Assembly (NCBI RefSeq): GCF_014850955.1
Contig: NZ_JACXSS010000001.1
Span: 1,054,001-1,118,000 of the forward strand
DNA length: 64,000 bases
Source: Methylomonas albis
Lineage (GTDB): Bacteria; Pseudomonadota; Gammaproteobacteria; Methylococcales; Methylomonadaceae
Direction of reading: 5' to 3'
A program made the translations under genes and the position numbers. This document shows, piece after piece, positions 52,208-61,770 of the stretch; position 1 is the stretch's first letter; each line of letters opens with the position of its first letter. Below the pieces are notes generated by a model that worked only from the letters and a program-made list of their open reading frames with translations, had not been told where the DNA came from and made no database searches.

Positions 52208-54463
52208 ATGCGCGCTATTTTTCGAATTGTTTTAACCGGTGGCCTGATCGTCGCCGCGCTGTCAGCCAGGGCCGCCGGTCCGGTGCCGGTTTCCCTGCGC
52301 AACGTACCGACGCCGCCGGTACCCGGTCTGCTGGACGGCGATTCCCCCATCGTCGTTGATAAAGCGGCGGCGATTGCCTTGGGCAAAGCTTTGTTTTGGG
52401 ATCAGAACGTTGGCTCAGACGGCCAGGCCTGCGCGTCCTGCCATTTCAGCGCCGGTGCTGACGGCCGTATCAAAAACCAGATCAATCCTGGCCAAAATTC
52501 GCGGCAACCGACCGGGCAAACTTTCGATACCTTGCCGTCGGGTACCGGCGGCCCTAACCATACGCTGAGGGCCGAGGATTTTCCGCTACATCGTTTCAGC
52601 GATCCGTTCAACAATGCCAGCCAAGTCATCTATAACAGCGACGATGTGGTCAGTTCGGCCGGCACTTTCGGCGGTCAATTTAACGGTACTTCACAATTCA
52701 GTGGAGCTAACGACCAGTGCGCCCGCAGGCCTGACGAGGTATTCAATGTCGGCCACGTCGGCACCCGGCGCGTCGAGCCGCGCAATACGCCCACCGTAAT
52801 CAACGCGGTGTTCAACCATCGCAATTTCTGGGATGGTCGGGCCAACAATGTGTTTAACGGCAGCAGCCCTTGGGGGCCACGCGACCCCGATGCCGGCGTT
52901 TGGGTTAAGCTCAATGCCAAGGCCGTGGTTAAACGGCGCCTGAATTTGATCAACTCCGCGCTGGCCTCGCAAGCCGTCACGCCACCGGTGTTCAATGATG
53001 TGGAAATGGGCTGTAAAGGCCGCGGCTGGCCGGACATCGGTCGCAAATTATTGTCCCGGCAGGCTTTGCAACACCAGCTGGTACATCCACAAGACAGCGT
53101 GCTGGGTGGTTTGAGCTTCAGCGCGGGCAGTGATTTCAAACAGGGTCTGAAAGCCACCTACAAAAGCTTGATCACCCAGGCCTTTAATTCTCAATATTGG
53201 GCGTATAGCGGCACCGGAAAATTCGGTGCGCCGGCAATCGGCGGCGCGGCCTACAACCAGATGGAAGCCAATTTTTCCATGTTCTTTGGCTTGGCCGTGC
53301 AGTTGTACGAAGCCACGCTGGTATCCGACCAGTCGCCATTCGACCTGAGTCCGCTCGATGCCAATATGGTGCCGACCTGGAGCAACGTGGCCGACGCCGA
53401 CAGGGTCGCTTCTCTGAAACGTGGCTTCAATCTGTTCGTCAACAACAATTGCAGTTCATGCCATACCGGGCCGGCCCTGAGCCTGGCGGCGGTAGCAGCC
53501 AATGCCGCGCTGTTGAACCCTACGCCGGGCGCTGTTTTTGGTCCGCCGGCCACCCCGATTGCCTACGGCCCCAATGCGTTTGGCCCTGCAAACATTGCGG
53601 CGGCGACCGGCGCCACCCGCTTTGGCAGCCCTGTGACCCGCGATGTCGCCAATGCGGGTTTACCCAGGCTAATGGATTTGGGCTTTAGCAATATCGGCGC
53701 AAGCTCGCCGGACGCCGATCCCGGCGTGAGCGGTGCTGATGCCTTTGGTCAGCCTTTATCTTATGCCGACCAATACGTCGAGTACCTGCTCGGCAACGGC
53801 GCCGGTGTGCTCGACTTACCGATAGACAAAGTGCGGGCTTGCGACTTTCCGACACCGTTAGCGGTAAATCTGAACGTGCCGATAGCCAACGTCTTTTTAC
53901 CTAGCGACGGCTTACAGGCCGACGGTAGCCGGGAGGGCGTGCCGCGTACGGCAAACTGCACCAATCCAAACAAGGCTTACATCCCCACGGTGGCGGCGGC
54001 GCAAGCCAACCGCAACGGCGTGAAGATGTCCATTGCCACCACGGCTGCCTTCAAAGTGCCGACGCTACGCAATGTCGAGTTGACCGGCCCCTATATGCAT
54101 GACGGCGGCATGGCGACGTTGGCGCAAGTCATCGAGTTTTACGCCAGACACGGCAACTTCGTCAGCGATGCACTGCATTCCTTGATGGGGCCGATTTCGC
54201 CTGGCATAGCCAACCCGCAAAACATTGTCGATCTGACTGCATTCCTGAATGCGCTGACCGACGAGCGGGTGCGTTATCAAAAATCGCCGTTCGACCATCC
54301 GCAATTGACCGTCGCCCACGGCCACGTCGGCAACGACTTACAAGCCGAATCCGGCAATGTATTGGACGCCGATTTAGCCAGGGACGAACTGTTGGTGTTG
54401 CCGGCTGTTGGCGCAGCCGGCGCGGACACACCGATAACGCCATTTTTAGCGCCAGCACCGTAA
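52208..54463 (+). CDS. Di-haem cytochrome c peroxidase/MauG-type protein, paralogue 1
   Basis: The 751-residue secreted protein has a signal peptide (IVLTGGLIVAALSARA). The two c-type haem sites are CASCH (75-79) and CSSCH (415-419). Family segments include [32 protein letters not shown] and, near the end, [20 protein letters not shown]. This layout is of the cytochrome c peroxidase/MauG superfamily but much longer than the classical 330-residue CcpA, with large inserts between and after the haem domains. It could act as a peroxidase or as an oxidase of protein or copper-binding partners. A close paralogue lies at 57383. No PEP-CTERM tail of its own; both copies end TPIxPFLAPAP. Confidence 0.88.
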   Translation: MRAIFRIVLTGGLIVAALSARAAGPVPVSLRNVPTPPVPGLLDGDSPIVVDKAAAIALGKALFWDQNVGSDGQACASCHFSAGADGRIKNQINPGQNSRQPTGQTFDTLPSGTGGPNHTLRAEDFPLHRFSDPFNNASQVIYNSDDVVSSAGTFGGQFNGTSQFSGANDQCARRPDEVFNVGHVGTRRVEPRNTPTVINAVFNHRNFWDGRANNVFNGSSPWGPRDPDAGVWVKLNAKAVVKRRLNLINSALASQAVTPPVFNDVEMGCKGRGWPDIGRKLLSRQALQHQLVHPQDSVLGGLSFSAGSDFKQGLKATYKSLITQAFNSQYWAYSGTGKFGAPAIGGAAYNQMEANFSMFFGLAVQLYEATLVSDQSPFDLSPLDANMVPTWSNVADADRVASLKRGFNLFVNNNCSSCHTGPALSLAAVAANAALLNPTPGAVFGPPATPIAYGPNAFGPANIAAATGATRFGSPVTRDVANAGLPRLMDLGFSNIGASSPDADPGVSGADAFGQPLSYADQYVEYLLGNGAGVLDLPIDKVRACDFPTPLAVNLNVPIANVFLPSDGLQADGSREGVPRTANCTNPNKAYIPTVAAAQANRNGVKMSIATTAAFKVPTLRNVELTGPYMHDGGMATLAQVIEFYARHGNFVSDALHSLMGPISPGIANPQNIVDLTAFLNALTDERVRYQKSPFDHPQLTVAHGHVGNDLQAESGNVLDADLARDELLVLPAVGAAGADTPITPFLAPAP

Positions 54464-54508
54464 CCGGTTTGGCAACGTATTTATTGACCGCAACATTCGG
54501 AAATTATT

Positions 54509-55267
54509 ATGAAAACACCGATCTTTCGACCTAGACACGCCGGCATCGCACTGGCGCTGAGCTTTTGTCTTGCCGACCAAGCCATGGCTGCCGCTAGTTA
54601 CAGCAGCAGTGCCGCCGTAGGCTATTCGATCACCGTATTGAATAGTACCAATCCGACGGCAGGCGATAACACCGGCTTGGCTATCCTGGGAACGTATCTG
54701 CAACCCAGCGATGATGGGAGCTTTTATGCCGCCGTCAGCGGCGATGGCCAGTACCAAGCTCACAGCCCCAGTCCGGCGGCGGTTGCGGTCACCAGTATTT
54801 TCAACGGCACCTTCACCGCCAACGGCAGCGCCGCACTCGGCAGCGTCGACAGCCTGCACACCGGGCTATTCGGGCTCGAATTCAGCAATAGCGGCCCTTA
54901 TAGCTACAACCTGGCCGTCAACTTGGATTATGCCTTACAAGCCTCCGCTTACGGCGAGTTTGCCGATAGCAGCATCTCTTTCGACTACTGGGATGAGGCC
55001 GGTTCGATTTCCGGTTTCGATTATGCCTCGGCTGCTGCGTTTACCGGCTATCTCGACGATCAACAATCCGCAAGCAATACCGTGACCTGGTACTTCACGC
55101 TGGCAGCGGGCGCCACGGAGCAACTTTATGCCCAAGTCGGTATCCAGTCGCATCTGGAATCGGCGGATGCCTCGCCGGTGCCGCTACCCGGCGCTGCCTG
55201 GCTGTTTTTGACCAGCATGATGACCGGCCTGGCCTTATTGGACCGGAGAAAACAGGCCGCAGCATGA
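54509..55267 (+). CDS. PEP-CTERM sorting-domain protein
   Basis: The 252-residue product has a signal peptide (AGIALALSFCLADQAMAAA). A Ser/Ala-rich beta-like domain follows (about 30-215; SYSITVLNST-type start, SISFDYWDEAGSISGFDYAS, TVTWYFTLAAGATEQLYAQV). The sorting tail is VPLPGAAWLFLTSMMTGLAL with DRRKQAAA. It starts 45 bases after the stop of the first di-haem peroxidase gene and is probably co-transcribed with it. The secreted domain is not recognised. The composition (few charged residues) fits a matrix or surface protein. Confidence 0.85.
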   Translation: MKTPIFRPRHAGIALALSFCLADQAMAAASYSSSAAVGYSITVLNSTNPTAGDNTGLAILGTYLQPSDDGSFYAAVSGDGQYQAHSPSPAAVAVTSIFNGTFTANGSAALGSVDSLHTGLFGLEFSNSGPYSYNLAVNLDYALQASAYGEFADSSISFDYWDEAGSISGFDYASAAAFTGYLDDQQSASNTVTWYFTLAAGATEQLYAQVGIQSHLESADASPVPLPGAAWLFLTSMMTGLALLDRRKQAAA

Positions 55268-55556
55268 AATGACATTCCTCCGTGGCTGTAAAGGCACGAG
55301 AGAAAACCGATCGTTAACCTAGCGCAAGGACGCGCGCCTTTAACCCAATTTTTACCGCCTAACCGGGACGTGTTATCAGCTGCATCTCTCGATCAGCAAG
55401 CATGACCCACAACTCATCGACAAGCATGTTGATGGCAACAGGACGCACCAGTGCTCGGTGCAAACAGGGAAGATGCAGTGCTACAGCGAGGATTAGTGGT
55501 TAGCACTGCTTTATTTTTCAACTAGCCGATTTTTAATTGTATTAAGGAATAAACAC

Positions 55557-56159
55557 ATGGATACCTTCCTAAGGCAACCGCTGTCGCAACTACCTAAAAC
55601 TCTGCGTACACCTGCATTAGCTTGTGCCCTGATGCTTGCCGGTTTCATGCCTGCAACCGGGCAAGCAGCCATTGTCAATTATGCACTTAACTTCACCGAC
55701 TCCCACACCCACGCAACGGGCTCAGGCTCCTTCATATGGAACACCGACACTGAAATCATGACTTCTCTGAATTGGAATTTTTCTGGTGTCACCGGCAGTG
55801 TTTTAGATAGTGCTCTAGCTACGACTTATCACAGCTACGATCCGATTGCCGGAACCTACGGCGAATTGTTCTACCGATTTCTCACCGCACCGCAAGCCTA
55901 TCTAATCGCTGAATACGGTCTAACCAGCGCCTCGGTAGGTGAAATGCCCTACAACGTTAGCAGCAGCTACTTTGGTTTCGTCGCCTTTGGCGCAGAAAAA
56001 ACCAGCAGTTTGGGCACTTACCGCTTTCTTGATAAGAGCTATAACCTGGCAACCGAAGGCTATGTTTCTGCTGCCCCCGTACCTGTACCAGCAGCAATTT
56101 GGCTATTTTGCAGCGCCTTGGCCGGGTTTGGCTTTGTTAGAACACGCAAGACTGCATAA
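55557..56159 (+). CDS. PEP-CTERM sorting-domain protein (small)
   Basis: The 200-residue product has a signal peptide (LACALMLAGFMPATGQA). A small domain with FTDSHTHATGSGSFIWNTDT (about 50-69) follows, resembling the N-terminal part of other small PEP-CTERM surface proteins. The tail is VPVPAAIWLFCSALAGFGF followed by VRTRKTA. The ribosome site upstream is AAGGAAT. The 289-base gap before it holds inverted repeats but no gene. Function unknown. Confidence 0.83.
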   Translation: MDTFLRQPLSQLPKTLRTPALACALMLAGFMPATGQAAIVNYALNFTDSHTHATGSGSFIWNTDTEIMTSLNWNFSGVTGSVLDSALATTYHSYDPIAGTYGELFYRFLTAPQAYLIAEYGLTSASVGEMPYNVSSSYFGFVAFGAEKTSSLGTYRFLDKSYNLATEGYVSAAPVPVPAAIWLFCSALAGFGFVRTRKTA

Positions 56160-56208
56160 ATAAGGAGGGCTAGGGACCTAGTAACCCGGCCCTTAAATAC
56201 CCTGCATT

Positions 56209-56270
56209 CGTCATTCCCGCGAAAGCGGGAATCCATCGATTCCATTGGGCTCCCGCCTTCGCGGGACTCA
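56209..56270. repeat. REP-like paired hairpin repeat
   Basis: The first hairpin is TTCCCGC-GAAA-GCGGGAA (56214-56231). The second is CCCGC-CTTC-GCGGG (56252-56265), in the opposite sense. This is the common proteobacterial GTCATTCCCGCGAAAGCGGGAATCC-type intergenic repeat (sequence shortened here), in a 354-base gap after the stop at 56159. Confidence 0.7.
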
Positions 56271-56302
56271 AAAGATTTGGCCGGACTGCTTTCCCAGATC
56301 GT

Positions 56303-56386
56303 GGTCTGGCAAACGGACAGTTCAAGGTAACAAAACCAGAAAAAAGGTGGTGAAGGAAGTCGCTACCTTCGATTGCCGGGACGGCG
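56303..56386 (+). ncRNA. Structured leader element, motif II copy C
   Basis: TCTGG (56305-56309) pairs with CCAGA (56336-56340) around GGTAACAAA (56326-56334). Then AAGGTGGTG/CGCTACCTT (56344-56369) forms a 9-bp stem, including two G-T pairs, with a loop containing AGGAA, followed by GCCGGGACGGC. It lies about 130 bases upstream of the PEP-CTERM gene at 56514 and has no motif I beside it. Confidence 0.42.
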
Positions 56387-56513
56387 ATTGAAAAGGAGGC
56401 ATCGGAAGGGTGCTTGAACAAGGATGGGGGGAGATGAGACAAGCAGGTTTCATCGGTACTCAATTTGCCATGGCTTAGCCATTTTCTAAACGCTTTTTAG
56501 ACACGAGTACGCT

Positions 56514-57293
56514 ATGAAATTTTTATCATCGTTAAACGGCGCCGCCCTGCTGGCGGCAGTAGCTTTCGGCAACGGCGCGGCTCAGGCCAGCGTGGCCTAC
56601 AACATTCAAGGCTGGGACGGCGGCGTATTTTTTGGTGCCTCCGACGGACGGACGCCCGGCACCTGGATCGGCGGCGCCGCACCGGTTTATACCGGCTCGG
56701 TAAGCACGCCTTGGTATGCGGATATAACAACCGGCATCACCGACGTGGTTTCCAATGCCGGTGCCCACGCGGCGGGCGCCGATCCGCTGTACGAATTAGC
56801 GGTAGGCCCGATGGGTTGGAATCGAAATGTCGCCAATAGCGGCATGGGCCACGGCGCCGATGTCGGCTTGATCAAGCTGGAAAGCGCGGCGGATTTGACC
56901 ATTACCGTTTCAGCCGATTCACTGACGCCTAGCAATCTCACCACGGTGATCAAACCCGGATTTTCGCTGTTCCAAGGCTGGGATACCAGCAGCACCGTCA
57001 CCACGGCCGCGCAAAAGAGCGCGTATGCGACCAACGCCAATAACCCGTTCGGCTCGGCGGGATTGACCTATCTGAACGGTATCGGCGGCACCGGCAGCTC
57101 GGTCAGCTTTCTGTTTACCAACCTTGCCGCTGGCGACTACACCTTGATTCTGGGCGGCAACGCCGGTGGCGGCCACGGCGACTACAGCGTGACCTTTGCG
57201 TCAACCGCACCGGTCCCTTTGCCCGCGGCGGTTTGGCTGTTCGGCTCCGCACTGGTGGGCGGTACTTGGTTTAGCCGGCGCAAGGCGAGCTAA
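56514..57293 (+). CDS. PEP-CTERM sorting-domain protein
   Basis: The 259-residue protein has a signal peptide (LNGAALLAAVAFGNGAAQA). The secreted domain is Gly/Asn-rich with no charged clusters (WDGGVFFGASDGRTPGTWIG). The tail is VPLPAAVWLFGSALVGGTWF with SRRKAS. Pattern LAAGDYTLILGGNAGGGHGD (about 205-225) near the end resembles the closing strand of many choice-of-anchor or PPC-like domains. The leader carries motif II copy C. It sits directly before the second di-haem peroxidase paralogue (90 bases). Confidence 0.86.
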   Translation: MKFLSSLNGAALLAAVAFGNGAAQASVAYNIQGWDGGVFFGASDGRTPGTWIGGAAPVYTGSVSTPWYADITTGITDVVSNAGAHAAGADPLYELAVGPMGWNRNVANSGMGHGADVGLIKLESAADLTITVSADSLTPSNLTTVIKPGFSLFQGWDTSSTVTTAAQKSAYATNANNPFGSAGLTYLNGIGGTGSSVSFLFTNLAAGDYTLILGGNAGGGHGDYSVTFASTAPVPLPAAVWLFGSALVGGTWFSRRKAS

Positions 57294-57382
57294 ACAGTCT
57301 TGATGCATAAGCAACGCACTGTCGTGACCCGGTTTACCGGTCATGGCAGTTGCGTTTGCATAAAGTTAAACACCCACCCGAC

Positions 57383-59659
57383 ATGAGTAAATTGCCGATG
57401 AGCACGTTTCACCAAATCCTGTTGGCCGGCGTCTTGGCCGCCGCCGCGTTTTCTTCACTGGCGGACGACCCGTCGCCGGTTTCCTTGCGCAATGTCCCGT
57501 TACCGCCGGTACCCGGCTTACTGGACGGCGCCAACCCGATTGTCGTCGATAAAACCGCGGCCATCGCTTTGGGCAAGGCTTTGTTCTGGGATCAAAGTCT
57601 CGGCTCAGACGGCCAGGCCTGCGCCTCTTGCCATTTCAGCGCCGGCGCCGATGGACGAGTCAAAAATCAGATCAATCCTGGGCAAAATTCGGCGCTACCG
57701 AGCGGGCAAACCTTCGACAGCCTGCCGTCCGGTATGGGCGGGTCCAATCACACGCTGACCGCCGCCGACTTTCCGTTGCACCGTTTGGCCAATCCGCGCC
57801 TTAACAGCAGCCAAGTCATTTACACCACCGACGACGTGGTCGGCTCCGCCGGCAGCTTCGGCGGCGAGTTTATAGGCACCTCGCCGTTCAGCGGCGCCAA
57901 CGACCAATGCCAGCGCAGTGCCAGCGAGGTATTCAACGTCGGCCACGTCGGCACCCGCAAGATCACACCGCGCAACGCGCCGACCGTGATCAACGCGGTG
58001 TTCAACCACCGCAACTTCTGGGACGGCCGCGCCAACAACAGTTTCAACGGCAGCAGTCCATGGGGGCCGCGCGATCCGGATGCCGGGGTGTGGGTCAAGC
58101 TCAACGCCAAGACCGTGGTCAAACAACGATTAAACCTGATCAACTCCTCTTTGGCCTCGCAGGCCGTCACTCCACCGATTTTCAATGATGTCGAGATGGG
58201 CTGCCACGCCCGCACCTGGCTCGACGTCGGCCGAAAACTGCTCAATCGCCAAGCGCTGCAAAGTCAGCAAGTGCATCCGCAAGACAGCGTATTGGGCGTT
58301 TTGAGCGCCGGCGATCTGAAGCCGGGTCTGAAAACCACCTACAAAAACCTGGTTACCCAAGCCTTCAATGCCCAATATTGGGCTTACAGCGGTGTCGGCA
58401 AATTCGGCATGCCGGCCAATGGCGGCAGCGCCTATAACCAAATGGAAGCCAACTTCGCCATGTTTTTCGGCTTGGCGATTCAGTTGTACGAATCAACCCT
58501 GGTTTCCGACCAATCGCCGTTCGACTCAAGTCCGCTCGATGCCGATATGGCGCCGACCTGGACTAACGTAACCGGCGCCACGCCAACCGAAACCGCTAAC
58601 AAAATCGCCTCGCTCAAGCACGGTTACGATCTGTTTATCAGTAACCACTGCGGCCGCTGCCACGTCGGCCCGGCCGCGAGTTTAGCGGCGGTTGCCACCA
58701 ATGCCGCGTTGTTAACGTCGACGCCCGGTTTCAGCTTCGGCCCGCCGGCCACGCCGATCGCTTACGGCCCGGATGCCTTCGGTTTAGGCGCCGCGGCTTT
58801 CTCCGGCGCCACCGCTTCCGCCAGCACGGTAACTCGGGATTTCAATATCTTTATCCAGCCCAAGTTGATGGATGTCGGCTTTGTTAACATCGGCGTTACC
58901 ACGATCGAGGCCGATCCCGGCATCGACGCCAGCGATCCGTTCGGCAATCCCTTGTCGCATACCGCCCAATATGTCAGTTATTTGCTGGCCAATAATGCCG
59001 GGGTCATCGATTTACCGGTGGAAAATATCCGCGCCTGCGACTTCCTGACGCCGCTGGCCCTACACAATTTGTTGGCCGATACCGCTTATTTTGCGGCCGA
59101 CGACGGCCTGCAAGCGGACGGCAGCCGTGAGGGCGTATTGCGCAACTTGAACTGCGCCAATCCCGATGCGGCCTATGTCCCGACATCCGCTGCCGCCCAG
59201 GCCAATGCCAACGGCGCGAAACTGGCGGTGGCTACCCACGGCGCGTTCAAAGTGCCGACCCTGCGCAACGTTGAACTCACCGGCCCTTACATGCACAACG
59301 GTAGCATGGCCACGCTGGCACAAGTCATCGAGTTCTACGCCCGCCACGGCAACTTCGTCAACGACGCGCAAAACTTCAACGTCGCGGCCGGTTCCGGCAT
59401 TTTAACCTCCACGCAAAACACCACCGACTTGAGCAATTTTCTGAAAGCGTTGACCGACGAGCGGGTGCGTTACCAAAAAGCACCGTTCGATCATCCGCAA
59501 CTGACTGTCATGCATGGCCATGTTGGTAACGATTTGCAAGTACAGGCCGGCAATCCGCTGGCGGCCAGCCTGGGTCAGGACGAAACCTTGACGATTCCGG
59601 CGGTCGGTGCCGACGGCGCGGCAACGCCAATCGCGCCGTTTTTGGCGCCTGCACCGTGA
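57383..59659 (+). CDS. Di-haem cytochrome c peroxidase/MauG-type protein, paralogue 2
   Basis: The 758-residue secreted protein (start [14 protein letters not shown]; an ATG five codons later is possible) is a close paralogue of the protein at 52208, colinear over its length. Haem sites are CASCH (80-84) and CGRCH (423-427). The two share PVSLRNVP(T/L)[22 protein letters not shown] and [14 protein letters not shown]. The second haem motif differs between the copies (CSSCH versus CGRCH), as does the sequence between the haem domains. No sorting tail. The large palindrome at 59785 probably lies in its 3' region. Likely periplasmic. Confidence 0.88.
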   Translation: MSKLPMSTFHQILLAGVLAAAAFSSLADDPSPVSLRNVPLPPVPGLLDGANPIVVDKTAAIALGKALFWDQSLGSDGQACASCHFSAGADGRVKNQINPGQNSALPSGQTFDSLPSGMGGSNHTLTAADFPLHRLANPRLNSSQVIYTTDDVVGSAGSFGGEFIGTSPFSGANDQCQRSASEVFNVGHVGTRKITPRNAPTVINAVFNHRNFWDGRANNSFNGSSPWGPRDPDAGVWVKLNAKTVVKQRLNLINSSLASQAVTPPIFNDVEMGCHARTWLDVGRKLLNRQALQSQQVHPQDSVLGVLSAGDLKPGLKTTYKNLVTQAFNAQYWAYSGVGKFGMPANGGSAYNQMEANFAMFFGLAIQLYESTLVSDQSPFDSSPLDADMAPTWTNVTGATPTETANKIASLKHGYDLFISNHCGRCHVGPAASLAAVATNAALLTSTPGFSFGPPATPIAYGPDAFGLGAAAFSGATASASTVTRDFNIFIQPKLMDVGFVNIGVTTIEADPGIDASDPFGNPLSHTAQYVSYLLANNAGVIDLPVENIRACDFLTPLALHNLLADTAYFAADDGLQADGSREGVLRNLNCANPDAAYVPTSAAAQANANGAKLAVATHGAFKVPTLRNVELTGPYMHNGSMATLAQVIEFYARHGNFVNDAQNFNVAAGSGILTSTQNTTDLSNFLKALTDERVRYQKAPFDHPQLTVMHGHVGNDLQVQAGNPLAASLGQDETLTIPAVGADGAATPIAPFLAPAP

Positions 59660-59784
59660 TGCATTGGAGATGGTGTATCGAACCCAGATAAGGGTAGGGC
59701 TTTTCGGAGTTTGGGTGTGGAGGTGATGAGAAGGAAAACGCGGCCTGAGGGCATCGCCGGCACGGGATGCCGCCTAGGTGCACG

Positions 59785-59808
59785 GCGCACCGTTCGCGAA
59801 CGGTGCGC
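59785..59808. terminator. Perfect 24-bp palindrome nested in a longer inverted repeat
   Basis: Bases 59785-59796 (GCGCACCGTTCG) and 59797-59808 are exact reverse complements. An outer pair GGTGCAC (59777-59783) and GTGCACC (around 59824-59830) encloses it. It lies 125 bases after the second di-haem peroxidase stop and may work as a bidirectional terminator, or it is a mobile repeat. Confidence 0.5.
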
Positions 59809-59861
59809 TTCCTGGTGTCGTCGGTGCACCCTATGAAACTACGCGGCTGGGCAGTTATTGA

Positions 59862-59945
59862 GTAGGTTGGGTTAGCTCGATAGAGCGTAACCCAACAGTC
59901 GAAGGCCAATGTGTTGGGTTACGGCTAGCGCCTAACCCAACCTAC
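59862..59945. repeat. Compound inverted repeat (GTAGGTTGGGTTAG family)
   Basis: The outer arms GTAGGTTGGGTTAG (59862-59875) and CTAACCCAACCTAC (59932-59945) are perfect. Two inner hairpins built on TTGGGTTA/TAACCCAA sit inside (about 59868-59896 and 59914-59940). This type of repeat is widespread in bacterial genomes. It separates the second di-haem peroxidase from the next PEP-CTERM gene. Confidence 0.7.
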
Positions 59946-59988
59946 GGCTTGGGCAATTTTTGGCAATTACACGATTAGAGGAGACAAC

Positions 59989-60858
59989 ATGCAATTTCAT
60001 TCAACACGAAGGCAGGCGCCGCCCGGTTTGGCGTTTGCGGTTTTGGGTTTCACGCTGGCCGGCTTACCGGTGGCCGGCGCCGGGGCCGCCACCATCACCC
60101 TGGGGGCGAGCAAGGTTTCGACGATTTTCGAAAACCAGCCGACCCACAGTATCGGGAAAGGCCCGGCCGTGTTTGTCGGCGGCGATGCCGACGGCTCGCC
60201 GCGGCGCGGTTTGATCGACTTCAATATCGCCGCCAACCTGCCGGCAACGGCGATCATCACCGGCGTGGAGTTGACCCTGTATCTGGCCGATGTGGCGGGC
60301 GCCAGCGGCAGTGAAGATGTCACGCCTCGCAGTATCGAACTGCATCGGCTGACCGGTAATTGGGCTCACGGCCCCACCGCTTTGGGAGTCACCCAAATCG
60401 AGGGCACCGACCAAGGTTTTCCGGCCATTCCCCCTAGCCCCACCTGGCTCGACCGGCGCTACTTGCAGAATCAGCCGTGGGCTACGCCGGGTGGAGATTT
60501 CAAACCGCTGGCCAGCGCCACTACCGTGGTCGGCCAGGCCATCGGCTCGGCGTATACCTGGACCTCCACGCCCGATCTGGTCGCCGATGTGCAGGCCATG
60601 TTGATCGCGCCGTCCACCAACAACGGCTGGGTATTGCTGAATACCGATGAGTGGATCCCCGACACCTACCGGGTGTTTTATACCCAGGCCTGGGACGACA
60701 CCGCGCTGCGCCCGCGATTGCAAATCAGCTACGAACTGGCCGCCGTGCCGCTGCCGGCGGCTGTCTGGCTATTCGGCGGCGGCTTGCTGGGCTTGGCCGG
60801 CACCATTCGCCGCAGGCCCGATGTTTCTAGGAGAACCAATCCGGAGATAAATCCATGA
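59989..60858 (+). CDS. DNRLRE-type PEP-CTERM protein, paralogue 1
   Basis: The 289-residue protein has a signal peptide (LAFAVLGFTLAGLPVAGAGA) and a beta-rich secreted domain of the DNRLRE/CBM96-like type (about 35-245). Landmarks are KVSTIFENQPTHSIGKGPAV, RGLIDFNIAANLPATAIITG and RPRLQISYEL. The tail is VPLPAAVWLFGGGLLGLAGT with RRRPDVSRRTNPEINP, longer than the usual few basic residues. Its stop overlaps the next ATG by 4 bases (ATGA), coupling it to paralogue 2. Confidence 0.85.
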   Translation: MQFHSTRRQAPPGLAFAVLGFTLAGLPVAGAGAATITLGASKVSTIFENQPTHSIGKGPAVFVGGDADGSPRRGLIDFNIAANLPATAIITGVELTLYLADVAGASGSEDVTPRSIELHRLTGNWAHGPTALGVTQIEGTDQGFPAIPPSPTWLDRRYLQNQPWATPGGDFKPLASATTVVGQAIGSAYTWTSTPDLVADVQAMLIAPSTNNGWVLLNTDEWIPDTYRVFYTQAWDDTALRPRLQISYELAAVPLPAAVWLFGGGLLGLAGTIRRRPDVSRRTNPEINP

Positions 60859-61742
60859 ACCGACTAGCACAATTTTCCCGAACAGCGCTGGTGTGCCTAA
60901 TGCTGGCCGATTCGGCGGCGGTATCGGCGGCGGTCGTTACCCTGACGCCCAGCAAGGATGCGACGATTTTTGGCTCCAGCATCAATCAAGGCTTGCCTAA
61001 TTCCTCCGGCCAGGATTTGTTCAATCACAGCAATGGCGCGGGGCCCGGCATGTTTGCCGGCGGTAACGGCCAATTCGCGGCGCATCGCGGGCTGATTGCC
61101 TTCGATATCGCTTCGCAAATACCGGAGGGTTCGGTGATTACCGGCGTGCAATTGACGATGTACATTGGCATCGTGGCCGGATCGGGAGGCGCGGCCGGAC
61201 TCGGCGACCAAACGCCGCGAACCATGGATTTGTTTCGCCTGACCCGCGACTGGGGCGAAGGCATTACCGGCGGCAACGCCACGCAGATCGGCGGCACCGG
61301 CCAAGGCTTTCCGGCCAATCCCGGCGACGCCACCTGGAACGACGCGGCATACCAGCAAACGCCGTGGACCACGCCCGGCGGCGATTACGTCAGCCAAGCC
61401 AGCGCCACGCTGGCGGTCGGCAGCGTCTTCGGGTCGGCGCAAACCTGGACGACTACACCGGCCTTTGTCCAGGACGTACAAGCCTGGCTGGACGATCCAT
61501 CGAGCAATTTCGGTTGGATATTGATCAACCGCGACGAAGAGCTCAAGCAAACCCATCGTGCCTTTTATACCAGCGAATGGACCGATCCGGCGCTGCGTCC
61601 GCAATTGCAGGTCACCTATCAACCGGCGCCGGTTCCTGTACCCGCCGCCGTCTGGTTGTTCGGTGCCGGCATAACCGGTGTGTTGGGCCTGACTCGGCGT
61701 AAGGCCCATGGGGCCGGCAAACCATTGGCTTTTATTTTTTAA
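60855..61742 (+). CDS. DNRLRE-type PEP-CTERM protein, paralogue 2
   Basis: The 295-residue paralogue shares the order of motifs: DATIFGSSINQGLPNSSGQD, RGLIAFDIASQIPEGSVITG, PWTTPGGDYVSQASATLAVG, YTSEWTDPALRPQLQVTYQ. The signal peptide is FSRTALVCLMLADSAAVSA. The tail is VPVPAAVWLFGAGITGVLGL with TRRKAHGAGKPLAFIF, where the unusual final hydrophobic segment extends past the basic residues. The two genes are a tandem duplication with translational coupling. Function unknown; such domains occur in surface and matrix proteins. Confidence 0.85.
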   Translation: MNRLAQFSRTALVCLMLADSAAVSAAVVTLTPSKDATIFGSSINQGLPNSSGQDLFNHSNGAGPGMFAGGNGQFAAHRGLIAFDIASQIPEGSVITGVQLTMYIGIVAGSGGAAGLGDQTPRTMDLFRLTRDWGEGITGGNATQIGGTGQGFPANPGDATWNDAAYQQTPWTTPGGDYVSQASATLAVGSVFGSAQTWTTTPAFVQDVQAWLDDPSSNFGWILINRDEELKQTHRAFYTSEWTDPALRPQLQVTYQPAPVPVPAAVWLFGAGITGVLGLTRRKAHGAGKPLAFIF

Positions 61743-61770
61743 TCGTTCAACTCGAAAAAGGAAAGAAATC

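Noticed and set aside
55268-55556. A possible fourth motif II copy in the gap before the PEP-CTERM gene at 55557 (AAAGGCACGAG ... AACCGGGACGTG)
   Set aside because: The GGTAACAAA block is missing and the stems do not pair well; similarity is too weak to call.
45646-57349. Sigma-54 promoters (TGGCAC-N5-TTGC) in front of PEP-CTERM genes, as known for PrsR-controlled genes
   Set aside because: A search by eye of the leaders gave only partial matches such as TGGCATGGATGCTTTG with wrong -12 bases.
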